Below are positions 21,969 to 30,623 of a stretch of DNA of 64,000 bases, one piece after another (the stretch's first letter is position 1; each line of letters starts with the position of its first letter). The notes beneath the pieces are model-generated. The model searched no databases. It saw only the letters and a program-made list of their open reading frames with translations, and had not been told where the DNA came from. Origin of the DNA: Haloferax mediterranei ATCC 33500. GTDB taxonomy: Archaea > Halobacteriota > Halobacteria > Halobacteriales > Haloferacaceae. The position numbers and the translations under genes are program-made. The stretch is taken from assembly GCF_000306765.2 (NCBI RefSeq), contig NC_017941.2, positions 868,001 through 932,000 on the forward strand. Reading direction: 5' to 3'.

Positions 21969-24708
21969 CCCACACGAGAAGCAGGTTCGCAACGAGGAAG
22001 GGGACGAACGCGCCAGCAATCCACCCCCACGCTTCGAGTCCGAGCGGAACCACGCCGAAGAGCGTCGAAACCGGCGTGTAGAGGAGCATGAGGTGGAGCG
22101 CGAGCGACAGACCGACCGCGCCGAGGAGCCACGGATTCGAGAACGGCGACAGCCGGTACCGGAGCCGAACCGACTGCGTACGGACCAACTCGGCGGTTAC
22201 GAGGAACGTAAACAGGACCGTCTGTGCGACAACGAGGTCTCCCGACTCCGAGAGGGCGTAGAAAAACACGCCTAATCCGGTCCCGGTGAGTGCCACGCCG
22301 ATACCGATAATCGAGGCGACGGTGTATCTGTCGAGGACGCCCTCGTGTCGGGGTCGTGGCGGCCGGTTCATCACGTCGTCCGACTTGGGGTCCGCACCGA
22401 GTGCGAGCGCCGGGAATCCGTCGGTGACGAGGTTGATCCAAAGCAGCGCGACGGGCGTGATGACGAGCGCGGAACTAGCGCTAAACACCTCGGGAAACAG
22501 GAGCGCGCCGAGAAGCGTTCCGAGGAAGACCACCAACACCTCGCCGGTGTTCGCCGACAGAAGATAGTTGACAAACTTGCGGATGTTGTCGAAGATGCCG
22601 CGACCTTCTGCGATGGCGTCGCGGATGGTGACGAAGTTGTCGTCACGGAGCACCACGTCGGACGCGCCCTGTGCGACCTGTGTCCCTCGCTCGCCCATTG
22701 CGATGCCGACATCTGCGTTTCCGAGTGCGGGCGCGTCGTTGACGCCGTCACCCGTCATCGCAACCGTGTAGCCAGCGTCCTGTAACGCTCTGAGGATTCT
22801 GACCTTGTGTTCGGGTGAGACGCGGGCGAACACACGGGTTTCCTCGATGGCGCGATGAAGTTCGGCGTCGCTCAACCCTCCAACCTCGGTCCCGGTGAGG
22901 ACGGATGAAGCGTCGATACCGACCTCCGTTGCGATTGCGCGGGCCGTCTGCGGCGTATCTCCGGTTGCCATCGTCACGTGGATTCCGGCGTTCAGACAGT
23001 CGGTGACGGCTCCGGCAACCCCGTCCCGCGGCGGGTCGGTCATCCCCTGTAACCCGAGGAAGACTAACTCGGATTCGAGCGCTGATTCGTCGGCGTTCGG
23101 GTCGGCGTCGGGGGCGTAGGCGAACCCGAGCACACGGAGCGCGTCGTCTGCGAACTCGCTCGTCGTTGTCTCGATTCGTTGCCGGAGTTCGTCTCCGAGC
23201 GGTTCGATAGCCCCGTCGACGAGGACGCGGTCGCATCGGTCAAGCACTACCTCCGGTGCGCCTTTCATGAGCGCGAACGGGCCGTCACCGGGTGCGTCAA
23301 ATTCGTCGACGACGATAGTCATTCGTTTCCGTTCGGACGTAAACGACACCTCGTGGAGTCGGTCGCCAGTGCCGCCACCATCCTTATCATCGTCGTCGAC
23401 GCCGAACTCGGCGGCGACACTCACGAGGGCGACTTCGGTCGGGTCGCCGCGATAACTGCCATCGTCGAGTTTTTTCGCGTCGTTACAGCGGGTTCCACAG
23501 GAAAGCAGTGCTGAGAGTGCAGGGTCAAGTTCCGGACCGTTGTCGTCGTCGAGTTCGACTGTCCGGTCGTCGGGGAGCCACGCCCGCGTGACAGTCATGC
23601 GATTTTCCGTCAACGTTCCCGTCTTGTCGGTGACGATAAAGTCCACCGCGCCGAGGCTTTCGACGACAGAGAGGTTGCGGACGAGCGCGTTCCGGTTAAG
23701 AAGCGTCCGCGACCCCAACGCGAGGGTGAGTGTGACCACTGCCGGAAGTCCTTCGGGAACCGCGGCAACGGCGAGTGTGACGGCGACGAGGAGGACCGTA
23801 ACGGGGTCTGTCGCGGTGACGAACAGTTGAATCGCAGCAATGACGAGGATGAGAGCAACGATACCGATGCCGATGCGGCGACCCAGTCGGTCGACTTCGA
23901 TTTCGAACGGGGTCTCGCGCTGGCGTGCCTGCCCGAGTTGGTCGGCGATAGTTCCGAGTTCCGTGCCCATCGCGGTCGCGACGACGACCGCCTCTGCTCG
24001 GCCGCGGACGACGGTCGTCCCCGCGTGAAGGACGCTCCGGTGGTCCGCCAACGCCGCGTCGGAATCGACGGGGTCTGGTCCCTTCCCGACCGGAACGCTC
24101 TCCCCCGTCAGCGTCGATTCGTCGGCCCGACAGTCGGCGGCGCTGAGAATTCGAGCGTCCGCGGGAACGGCGTCACCAGCTTCGAGAATGATGATATCTC
24201 CCGGAACGACCTCGTCTGCAGAAATCTCGCGTACTGTCCCACCACGCCGGACGGTCGCATCCGGCGTCGACATCTCTCTGAGCGCTGCGAGCGCTTTTTC
24301 CGCACGGTAGTCTTGGATAAATCCGAACAGGCCGTTCCCGAGGAGGATAAGCAAAATGAGCACTGCGTCGGTGTACCCCGGTTCGCGTCCCGGAAGGACC
24401 CCGACGGCAAGTGAGAGTCCGGCAGCCACGAACAACAGGAGGATGAGCGGTCCGGTAAACTGCGAGACGAGAAGCGAAAGCGGCGAGATGCCATCCTCCT
24501 CTGTCAGTATATTCGGCCCGTACGCGTCGAGTCGCTGTGCAGCCTCCTCGCTGTCGAGTCCGTCCGGACTGGTGTCGAGGTTCGAGAGCACCGCCTCGGA
24601 TTCGAGGGCGTGCCACGGCACGTCGCCTCGTTCGTCGGCTTCCTCACGTGGGACGGTGGCCTGCTCGTGCACGCTTCGATTGAAGGGCGCGTGGAGACGT
24701 ATGTCCAT
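21943..24708 (-). CDS. Cation-transporting P-type ATPase, Ca/PMA1 type
   Basis: 921 aa, full length for a P2-type pump. N-terminal cation_ATPase_N domain, T-G-E-S in the actuator, P-E-G-L-P in helix M4, phosphorylated aspartate D361 in D-K-T-G-T-L-T, and T-G-D-G-V-N-D-A-P-A-L in the hinge. A six-helix C-terminal domain follows. P-E-G-L-P is typical of Ca2+ and Na+/K+ pumps, so export of Ca2+ or another cation is likely; the exact ion cannot be told from sequence. Confidence 0.93.
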   Translation of the reverse strand: MDIRLHAPFNRSVHEQATVPREEADERGDVPWHALESEAVLSNLDTSPDGLDSEEAAQRLDAYGPNILTEEDGISPLSLLVSQFTGPLILLLFVAAGLSLAVGVLPGREPGYTDAVLILLILLGNGLFGFIQDYRAEKALAALREMSTPDATVRRGGTVREISADEVVPGDIIILEAGDAVPADARILSAADCRADESTLTGESVPVGKGPDPVDSDAALADHRSVLHAGTTVVRGRAEAVVVATAMGTELGTIADQLGQARQRETPFEIEVDRLGRRIGIGIVALILVIAAIQLFVTATDPVTVLLVAVTLAVAAVPEGLPAVVTLTLALGSRTLLNRNALVRNLSVVESLGAVDFIVTDKTGTLTENRMTVTRAWLPDDRTVELDDDNGPELDPALSALLSCGTRCNDAKKLDDGSYRGDPTEVALVSVAAEFGVDDDDKDGGGTGDRLHEVSFTSERKRMTIVVDEFDAPGDGPFALMKGAPEVVLDRCDRVLVDGAIEPLGDELRQRIETTTSEFADDALRVLGFAYAPDADPNADESALESELVFLGLQGMTDPPRDGVAGAVTDCLNAGIHVTMATGDTPQTARAIATEVGIDASSVLTGTEVGGLSDAELHRAIEETRVFARVSPEHKVRILRALQDAGYTVAMTGDGVNDAPALGNADVGIAMGERGTQVAQGASDVVLRDDNFVTIRDAIAEGRGIFDNIRKFVNYLLSANTGEVLVVFLGTLLGALLFPEVFSASSALVITPVALLWINLVTDGFPALALGADPKSDDVMNRPPRPRHEGVLDRYTVASIIGIGVALTGTGLGVFFYALSESGDLVVAQTVLFTFLVTAELVRTQSVRLRYRLSPFSNPWLLGAVGLSLALHLMLLYTPVSTLFGVVPLGLEAWGWIAGAFVPFLVANLLLVWVNDRVFDS

Positions 24709-24805
24709 CGGCGATTTTCACGACACCGGAGCCAGCGGTACGATGAATAGTTCCGGGGGAACACGTTCGACCACGTGCACGATGTGACGCCGACCGCGAC
24801 GCGGG

Positions 24806-25249
24806 TTATCGCGCCGTCTCGCGCCCAGTTAGTTCGTCGAGTTCGAGTTCGACGATGTGGACTTCGAGGTCGTCTATCTCTTCGTCGAACACGCGCACGC
24901 CACCGCCGTACATCTCGTTGATAGTCGTTTCGTCGGGACGCTCGTCGTCCGGGAGGACGCGAATCGGCCCGCGGGCGAAGATACTCCACGAGTCCGTTCC
25001 GGCGTCTTCGTAACAGACGAACGTCGCTTCATCGGTCGCCTCGATGAACTCGAACTTCTTGCTCGTGCCGTCGTCGGTCAATCGAAACAGGAGTCGCTCA
25101 CCTTCGGCGTCGTGGTGGACGTGGGCGGGAATCGCGTAGGACCGACTCCCGTCAGCGAGCGAGAGCACGCCGGAGGACGCTTCAGCTAATCGCTCGGCGA
25201 CTGCCTCTGGCTTCATCCCCACCGTGTAGACGTATCTGATGTTCTTCAT
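24806..25249 (-). CDS. Pyridoxamine 5'-phosphate oxidase-like flavin-binding protein
   Basis: 147 aa from the ATG at 25249 (a start 24 nt upstream is less likely). The split-barrel fold is suggested by G-V-L-S-L-A-D-G-S-R-S-Y-A-I-P, followed by L-L-F-R-L-T and F-V-C-Y-E-D, the usual FMN-binding strands of the haloarchaeal pyridoxamine-oxidase-like group. Substrate unknown. Confidence 0.78.
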   Translation of the reverse strand: MKNIRYVYTVGMKPEAVAERLAEASSGVLSLADGSRSYAIPAHVHHDAEGERLLFRLTDDGTSKKFEFIEATDEATFVCYEDAGTDSWSIFARGPIRVLPDDERPDETTINEMYGGGVRVFDEEIDDLEVHIVELELDELTGRETAR

Positions 25250-25315
25250 ACGCACATTTCGCTCCCACACCACATGAAAGGGCGGTGCGGCGACGTCGGG
25301 CGATTCGAACGCGAG

Positions 25316-25792
25316 TCAGGAGAGATAGAACTCCGATTTGGGGTATCGGTTGCGGATGTGCGGCGGCGCGTGCCGGATGATGTGTACGTCGAAGTCGTCG
25401 TCGCTCGCGACGTTCCCGCCGATGCTGACGAGCGGAACGACGACTCGCCCTGCATTCTCGCTGCCGACGAATACGATGGATGCCTTTTCCTCGTGAGCGA
25501 CATCCTTGAGTTTCGCGACGATGTTTCCTGGTGCGGGATTCCGACCGGTCGAAAGCGAACGGAACGACGCCGATGGCGCTACCTTCACCGCAGTTCGGTG
25601 GAGTTCGCTGACGACGGCGTTTCGGTCGAAGGATTCTTTCTTCGGGACCCACCCCGCCTCGACGGCGTACGCTGCATCGTCGGGAACGACAGCGACAGCG
25701 AGGACCTCTTGACCCGTCTGCGTAGCGAACGTCTCCGCTCGCGAGAGGGCAGCATTCGCCAACTGGGAACCGTCGTAGGCGACGAGATACAT
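25316..25792 (-). CDS. Universal stress protein
   Basis: 158 aa with a Usp-type start (M-Y-L-V-A-Y-D-G-S-Q-L-A) and central F-V-G-S-E-N-A-G-R-V-V. The ATP-binding G-x2-G-x9-G(S/T) loop is less canonical than in the other Usp copies of the window, so nucleotide binding may be lost. Three Usp genes occur in the window (20731, 25316, 33135). Confidence 0.85.
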   Translation of the reverse strand: MYLVAYDGSQLANAALSRAETFATQTGQEVLAVAVVPDDAAYAVEAGWVPKKESFDRNAVVSELHRTAVKVAPSASFRSLSTGRNPAPGNIVAKLKDVAHEEKASIVFVGSENAGRVVVPLVSIGGNVASDDDFDVHIIRHAPPHIRNRYPKSEFYLS

Positions 25793-25822
25793 ATTCGAAA
25801 CTCAGTCGGCAGATGTGATAAG

Positions 25823-26146
25823 TCAGTTGTCGGCGGACGACACCAGTCGCTCTTCGGTGGTGTCTGAAAGCTGGTCGACCGCGTCCTGTGCGGCCGCGGT
25901 GACGTTCTCGGGGTCGCGATAGGAGTCGCCGAGTCCGACCTCGCGGCGGTGCCACTCACCATCTGCGCGGGCGAAAATATCTACCCACCAGTAGAGTGTG
26001 AGTCCCCGCGCGAACTCGGTGACGGTCACCCGGTACTCGGAGTCGGGCGACTCGTAGATGGTCTGTGCGCTCGCGTCGTCGGTGTCCACGTCTGTCGCGA
26101 CGGTCCACCCCTCCGGAATCGAGAGCGAGAAGGGGTCGTTAGTCAT
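25823..26146 (-). CDS. Haloarchaeal hypothetical protein
   Basis: 107 aa, acidic, soluble. Tryptophan-rich centre (L-Y-W-W-V-D, E-W-H-R-R-E). No known motif. Lies between a Usp gene and the copper ATPase, same strand, with 31 bp to the Usp gene. Confidence 0.68.
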   Translation of the reverse strand: MTNDPFSLSIPEGWTVATDVDTDDASAQTIYESPDSEYRVTVTEFARGLTLYWWVDIFARADGEWHRREVGLGDSYRDPENVTAAAQDAVDQLSDTTEERLVSSADN

Positions 26147-26227
26147 TGTGTCTGCTGACGTGACGGAGTGACTTCATTGATACGTTCCCGGCGACAGATT
26201 CGACGGGCGTGATGGAGTCAAGGTGCA

Positions 26228-28654
26228 TTACTCCAGTGACCGCGCCGAGTTGACGACGACGAGGAGGCTCGATGTACCCATCGCAATAGCGGCGAAAAGC
26301 GGGTTAAGAACGCCGAGCGCCGCCAACGGGATGGCGACCGCGTTGTAGCCGAACGCCCACGTCAGGTTGCCGCGGATGCGACGGTTCACACCGGCCGAAA
26401 GCGAGAACACTTCGGGAACCGCGTCGATGTCGCGGCCGACGAGAACCGCGTCGGCGGCGTCGCCCGCGATATCCGTTCCCGTTCCGAGCGCGATGCCGAT
26501 GTCGGCCGCGGCGAGCGCGGGGGCGTCGTTGCTCCCGTCACCGACCATCGCGACGGCCCCTCGACTCCGGAGGCGTTCGACCGTCTCGGCTTTCGCTTCC
26601 GGCGGGACGCCAGCGAACACGTCCGTCACGTCGGGGTGGTCGCGGAAGCGCCGCGCCGCCCGTTCCGAGTCGCCCGTGAGGACGACCACGTCGCGCTTCC
26701 CACCCCCGGCGACGGCGGCGACCACGTCGTCCCACGCCTCACGCGGTTCGTCGCCGACGACGAGGACTGCTCGGGCGCGCCCGGCGCGTCCAACGACGAC
26801 TGGTACGGCACCGTCGCCCCACGCGTCTTCGATTGCGGATTCGAGGTCGGCGTCGATGGTCATCCCCTGTTCGCGGAGGAGCGCGGGGTGGCCGACGACG
26901 ACCTGCTCGGCGGCAATCGTTCCCGAAACGCCTCTGTCGTGAACGGTGATGTCGTCGGCGTCGACATCCGGGACAACAACATCGGCGTCTTCGGCCGCCG
27001 CCACGACGGCCGTGGCGAGCGGGTGCGCGGAGAAGCGTTCGAGCGCCGCAGCCACACCCAGTGACGACGGGTCGCCTTCAATCCGCAGGACGGCCATATC
27101 GCCGTCCGTGAGGGTACCTGTTTTGTCGAAGACGACCACGTCAACGTCCGGAACCGCCTCGAAGACCGCTTCCGAAGCGACGACGATACCGCGACTCGCG
27201 GCTTCTTTGATACCCGATGCGACCGCCAGCGGCGTGGCGAGACCGAGGGCGCACGGGCACGAGACGATGAGGACGGTGAGACCGACGAGGAGCGCGGCTG
27301 TCGCCGATTCGCCCCGAAAAAGCGTCCAACCGAATGCGACGACGGCGAGGGCGAGTACGGTCGGCACGAAGATGGTCGCCAGTTTGTCCGCGAGGCGCTG
27401 GACGCCCGACCGGGCGCTCTGGATGTCCCAGAGCAGTTCGACCAGTCGGTCGAGCGTGCTCGTGGCGTCCTCGCCGACTTCGACGACGAGCGGGCGGTCC
27501 GTGACGACGGTCCCGCCGAGCACGTCGTCACCGGGGCGCTTGGTCCGCGGCATCGACTCGCCCGTGACGAGCGCCTCGTCGACTGCGGCGGTTCCCTCGG
27601 CAACCGTGCCATCGACCGGGACGCGTTCGCCCGGGCGAACCTCGACTCGGTCGCCGGATTCGAGGGCGTCGAGGTCGACAGTTTCGACACGGCTGCCGTC
27701 GCCCCCGCTGTCGCTGTCGGCGATTCGGCGGCGGGCTTCCGAAACGCGTGAGGCCGCGAGGTCCGAGAGCATCCCGGCGGCCGTCCGCTTGATGCGGTCT
27801 TCGTAGTAGTTTCCGAGCGTCACGACGAGGATGATGGCGACGGTCACGTCGAAGTAGACGTGAGTCTGTCCGACGAGGACGGCGGCCGTCGAGTAGACGT
27901 ACGCGCTCGTCGCCGCCAGCGAGACGAGCAGGTCCATGTTCGGTTGCCCGGCGCGGAGGCTGACGAGTGCCCCGCGGAGGATGGGAAAGCCCGTGTAGAA
28001 CAGGACAATCGAGGTCATGACCCAGATGTTGCCGAGGATATAAATGCCGTCGAAGACGCCGAGTTCGACCACTGGGGGAAACCCCACGTAGGTCGGGTAC
28101 AGAAAGAGGACGTACCACAGCATCACCATCATCCCGAAGACGCCGCCGCCGATGACGAACCGAGCGACCTGATTGTCGGCCCGCTCTGCGGCCTCGCGTT
28201 CGTCCGGGTCGCGGGTGCCGTAGCCGTAACGTGCCAACGTTCCCGAGAGGTCGTCGAGGTCGGCGGCGTCGGGGTCGTAGGTGACGCGAACCATGTCGTT
28301 GGCATAGCTCGCTTCCGCGGCGTAGACACCCTCACAGGTTCGCGCCGTCCCGGAGACGAACGCCTCACAGGTCGCACAGTGCATCCCGTCGACCGCCATG
28401 TAGGTTCTCTCGGCGTCGTCCGGCACGGTTTCTGCTTCGCCCGCGAGTTTCTGCTCGACCGTCTCGGGGTCGGCGCTCGCCGCGTCGCCGAGCGTCCGGG
28501 TAATTTCGAGACAGCCGCGACAGCAGAACTCGCCGTCGATGGACTCGCCCGTAACGGGCGGATTCGGCGTCGGCAACCCACAGAGGTCGCAGCCGTCGGT
28601 GTCGGCGTCGCCGGATTCGTCGCCTGCGCCGCGCGGTCGCGTCTTCGTCCCCAT
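26228..28654 (-). CDS. Copper-type P1B ATPase, CcoI/FixI-like
   Basis: 808 aa from the ATG at 28654; the longer open frame upstream lies inside the neighbouring gene. The N-terminus has a Cys-rich domain (C22-x2-C25 and C44-C45-x2-C48) as in FixI/CcoI pumps. A heavy-metal-associated domain follows with G-M-H-C-A-T-C (C93, C96). The metal-translocating C466-P-C468 and phosphorylated D510 (D-K-T-G-T-L-T) are intact, as are T-G-E-S and G-D-G-S-N-D. It likely moves Cu+ across the membrane for insertion into the ba3 oxidase encoded 1.1 kb away on the other strand. Confidence 0.92.
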   Translation of the reverse strand: MGTKTRPRGAGDESGDADTDGCDLCGLPTPNPPVTGESIDGEFCCRGCLEITRTLGDAASADPETVEQKLAGEAETVPDDAERTYMAVDGMHCATCEAFVSGTARTCEGVYAAEASYANDMVRVTYDPDAADLDDLSGTLARYGYGTRDPDEREAAERADNQVARFVIGGGVFGMMVMLWYVLFLYPTYVGFPPVVELGVFDGIYILGNIWVMTSIVLFYTGFPILRGALVSLRAGQPNMDLLVSLAATSAYVYSTAAVLVGQTHVYFDVTVAIILVVTLGNYYEDRIKRTAAGMLSDLAASRVSEARRRIADSDSGGDGSRVETVDLDALESGDRVEVRPGERVPVDGTVAEGTAAVDEALVTGESMPRTKRPGDDVLGGTVVTDRPLVVEVGEDATSTLDRLVELLWDIQSARSGVQRLADKLATIFVPTVLALAVVAFGWTLFRGESATAALLVGLTVLIVSCPCALGLATPLAVASGIKEAASRGIVVASEAVFEAVPDVDVVVFDKTGTLTDGDMAVLRIEGDPSSLGVAAALERFSAHPLATAVVAAAEDADVVVPDVDADDITVHDRGVSGTIAAEQVVVGHPALLREQGMTIDADLESAIEDAWGDGAVPVVVGRAGRARAVLVVGDEPREAWDDVVAAVAGGGKRDVVVLTGDSERAARRFRDHPDVTDVFAGVPPEAKAETVERLRSRGAVAMVGDGSNDAPALAAADIGIALGTGTDIAGDAADAVLVGRDIDAVPEVFSLSAGVNRRIRGNLTWAFGYNAVAIPLAALGVLNPLFAAIAMGTSSLLVVVNSARSLE

Positions 28655-28656
28655 GG

Positions 28657-29451
28657 TCACCCCAGCGGTTGGTAAAAGGGAATGTGAATGTGCGGGACCT
28701 CGACCCCGAGGAGCATCAGCCCGTGGGAGAGCGAGATGTACCCGAGGACGAGAAACGCCGCGCCGAGTGCGCGGTGAATCGTGGCCCGCCGTCGCGCCGA
28801 TACGTGGCCGAGGAGCGTCCCGTAGAGGAACAGCGTCGGAATCGTTCCGAGTCCGAGGAGGCCGAGTAGCGCTGCCGCCCGAACGGGTGCACCCGTAGCG
28901 AAGGCGTAGAGATACGCCGGATAGATAATCGGACAGGGAAGTAGGCCGTGTATCGCGCCGAGACCGAGGATGCGCGGGCCGCCGACGAGTCGGTCGACGC
29001 GGGCGGTCGCCCATCCACTGATGCGGCCAAAGAGACTCGTGACCGCAGCGGGCGTAAACCGGTCCATCGCGGCCGATTGGCCGACGAGGTAGCCGATTCC
29101 GGTGAGGATAATCACGGTTCCGACGAGGAGTCCGGTCGTTGCACGGACGCCGCTTCCGATGGCAGTAACTGAGTCGAACGCCCCGAAGAACACCTTCCCG
29201 ACGAGTGCGAAGAGACCCCCGATAACTGCGTAACTCAGTGCCCGCCCGACGTTGAATAACGCGTGTTGCCGGACCTGCCGAAGCGTGAGCGACTGCGTCC
29301 CTTCTTGTTCGCTCAGTCGGTCCGCGTAGACACTGACGAGCGGGCCGCACATCCCGAGACAGTGCGCTCCGGCGAGGAGACCGACGACGAGAAACGCCGC
29401 GGCCTCCGGCGTGGCTGCTTCGAGTACGGGCGGCGTCGCTCCCCCGTCCAT
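28657..29451 (-). CDS. SafE/DsbD-like membrane protein with C-x3-C
   Basis: 264 aa, about seven hydrophobic helices. The first carries A-G-A-H-C-L-G-M-C-G-P, the signature of the cytochrome-oxidase-associated TauE/SafE-like (COG2836) family found in cco/ccoI clusters. A proline-rich re-entrant P-C-P-I-I-Y-P is in the fifth helix. It ends 3 bp before the copper ATPase start, so co-translation is likely. Probable role: thiol or copper delivery in oxidase assembly, inferred from family and position. Confidence 0.85.
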   Translation of the reverse strand: MDGGATPPVLEAATPEAAAFLVVGLLAGAHCLGMCGPLVSVYADRLSEQEGTQSLTLRQVRQHALFNVGRALSYAVIGGLFALVGKVFFGAFDSVTAIGSGVRATTGLLVGTVIILTGIGYLVGQSAAMDRFTPAAVTSLFGRISGWATARVDRLVGGPRILGLGAIHGLLPCPIIYPAYLYAFATGAPVRAAALLGLLGLGTIPTLFLYGTLLGHVSARRRATIHRALGAAFLVLGYISLSHGLMLLGVEVPHIHIPFYQPLG

Positions 29452-29452
29452 C

Positions 29453-29677
29453 TCAGGCAGTGTGTTCGTGGTCGGCGTCGCGGTCGGCGTCGTGGCCTGC
29501 GTCGTGGTCGTGGCCGCCCTCTGTCGGGCTCATGAGGAGGTAGATAACCGTCGAGATGAGAAGGACGTTGACGACCGTAACGACTCCTGCAAGCGGGTTC
29601 TTCGTCACACCGAAGATAATCACGGGCAAGAGCGCGAGCAGTGCAACCGTTCCGGCGAGCCGTGGCGTGAGTTCCAT
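29453..29677 (-). CDS. Small membrane protein with His/Asp-rich tail
   Basis: 74 aa from the ATG at 29677. Two hydrophobic helices (residues about 8-25 and 28-48) are followed by the tail G-G-H-D-H-D-A-G-H-D-A-D-R-D-A-D-H-E-H, with six His alternating with Asp. Such tails bind Cu, Ni or Zn. It is 1 bp from the SafE-like gene and divergent from the oxidase operon, so it is probably part of copper supply. Confidence 0.75.
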   Translation of the reverse strand: MELTPRLAGTVALLALLPVIIFGVTKNPLAGVVTVVNVLLISTVIYLLMSPTEGGHDHDAGHDADRDADHEHTA

Positions 29678-29776
29678 ATCGGTTGATTCGTGACTACCTT
29701 GTTTCCGATTTCGTCGATTCCAACGCAATGGGAATGGTCTGTTGTCTTAATGTCCTATTCATCCTCATGAGCGGGT

Positions 29777-30073
29777 ATGGCCGTTGATTCGACAGCTGAG
29801 GGAACCGCCGCAGCCCCGGCATCACGGGCCTCCAGTTCTGGAGATGTGCCGGCAGACGCGGCATCCAAATCCGGTTCTGGGCAGTCGGAACCCCCCGTTG
29901 ATTCAATCGTCGGAACGGGCGACGATGGCATCGTGCGTGAAATCGAACACGACGACTTCGACCCGGTCGGAACGCTCGTACTCGTTCTCATCTACATGGC
30001 CATCCTCCTCGGAATGTGGGTGTTCATGTACTTCGTCGAGTTCCTCGGGCGGGGACTGACGGTGGTGGGCTAA
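29777..30073 (+). CDS. cbaD: ba3-type oxidase small subunit (CbaD-like)
   Basis: 98 aa: a long disordered acidic/Ala/Ser N-terminus and a single C-terminal helix (T-L-V-L-V-L-I-Y-M-A ... M-Y-F-V-E-F). It resembles subunit IIa of ba3 oxidases in having one helix next to subunit II. First gene of the cbaDBAC-order operon; the next ATG begins 2 bp downstream. Confidence 0.78.
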   Translation: MAVDSTAEGTAAAPASRASSSGDVPADAASKSGSGQSEPPVDSIVGTGDDGIVREIEHDDFDPVGTLVLVLIYMAILLGMWVFMYFVEFLGRGLTVVG

Positions 30074-30074
30074 C

Positions 30075-30623
30075 ATGGAGATTCACGCCTACGAAAAACT
30101 CTGGCTGGCGCTGGCACTCGTTCTCATCGTCGGGTTCATCGGGACGATTACGTACGGGGCCGCAGGCGCGGGTATCGATATGATAGACGATAAGGGGGGA
30201 ACTGTCGACCCGGCGACGCTCAACGAACACCCGAAGTTCGGTGACCCCGGTATCGAGAAAACCGGCGAGAACCACTACGACGTCTATGTCGTCGCCAGAC
30301 AGTTCGTCTTCGAACCCGGAACGTCCGAACCCCTCCGCGTTCCCGAGGGGAGCACCGTTACGTTCCACGTGACCGCGGCCGACGTCATCCACGGCTTCGA
30401 AGTCGTCGGCACGAACGCGAACACGATGGCGATTCCCGGACAGGTGTCCGAGTTCACGGTCGAATTCGACGAAGCCGGTGAGTACGGACTTCTGTGCAAC
30501 GAATACTGTGGCTCCGGCCACCACGTCATGGAAGGGAAGATTGTAGTTATGGAACAGAGCGAATTCGACAGTTGGTACGAACAACAGGAACAACAAGAAC
30601 AACAGACGGAGGGTGAGAACTGA
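30075..30623 (+). CDS. cbaB: ba3-type cytochrome oxidase subunit II (CuA)
   Basis: 182 aa. One N-terminal anchor helix (residues 8-30) and a cupredoxin domain outside the membrane. CuA ligands are visible: the His of V-I-H-G-F, the two Cys of C-N-E-Y-C, and the His and Met of G-H-H-V-M. The C-terminus is Gln/Glu-rich. It accepts electrons from a small copper protein such as halocyanin and passes them to subunit I. Confidence 0.95.
   Translation: MEIHAYEKLWLALALVLIVGFIGTITYGAAGAGIDMIDDKGGTVDPATLNEHPKFGDPGIEKTGENHYDVYVVARQFVFEPGTSEPLRVPEGSTVTFHVTAADVIHGFEVVGTNANTMAIPGQVSEFTVEFDEAGEYGLLCNEYCGSGHHVMEGKIVVMEQSEFDSWYEQQEQQEQQTEGEN

Noticed and set aside
20870..22081. 403-aa frame overlapping the Usp and DedA-type genes
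   Set aside because: Arg/Ser-rich composition and overlap of two real genes in another frame.
28655..29350. N-terminal extension of the copper ATPase frame
   Set aside because: This stretch belongs to the SafE-like gene in another frame; the family N-terminus begins at the ATG at 28654.
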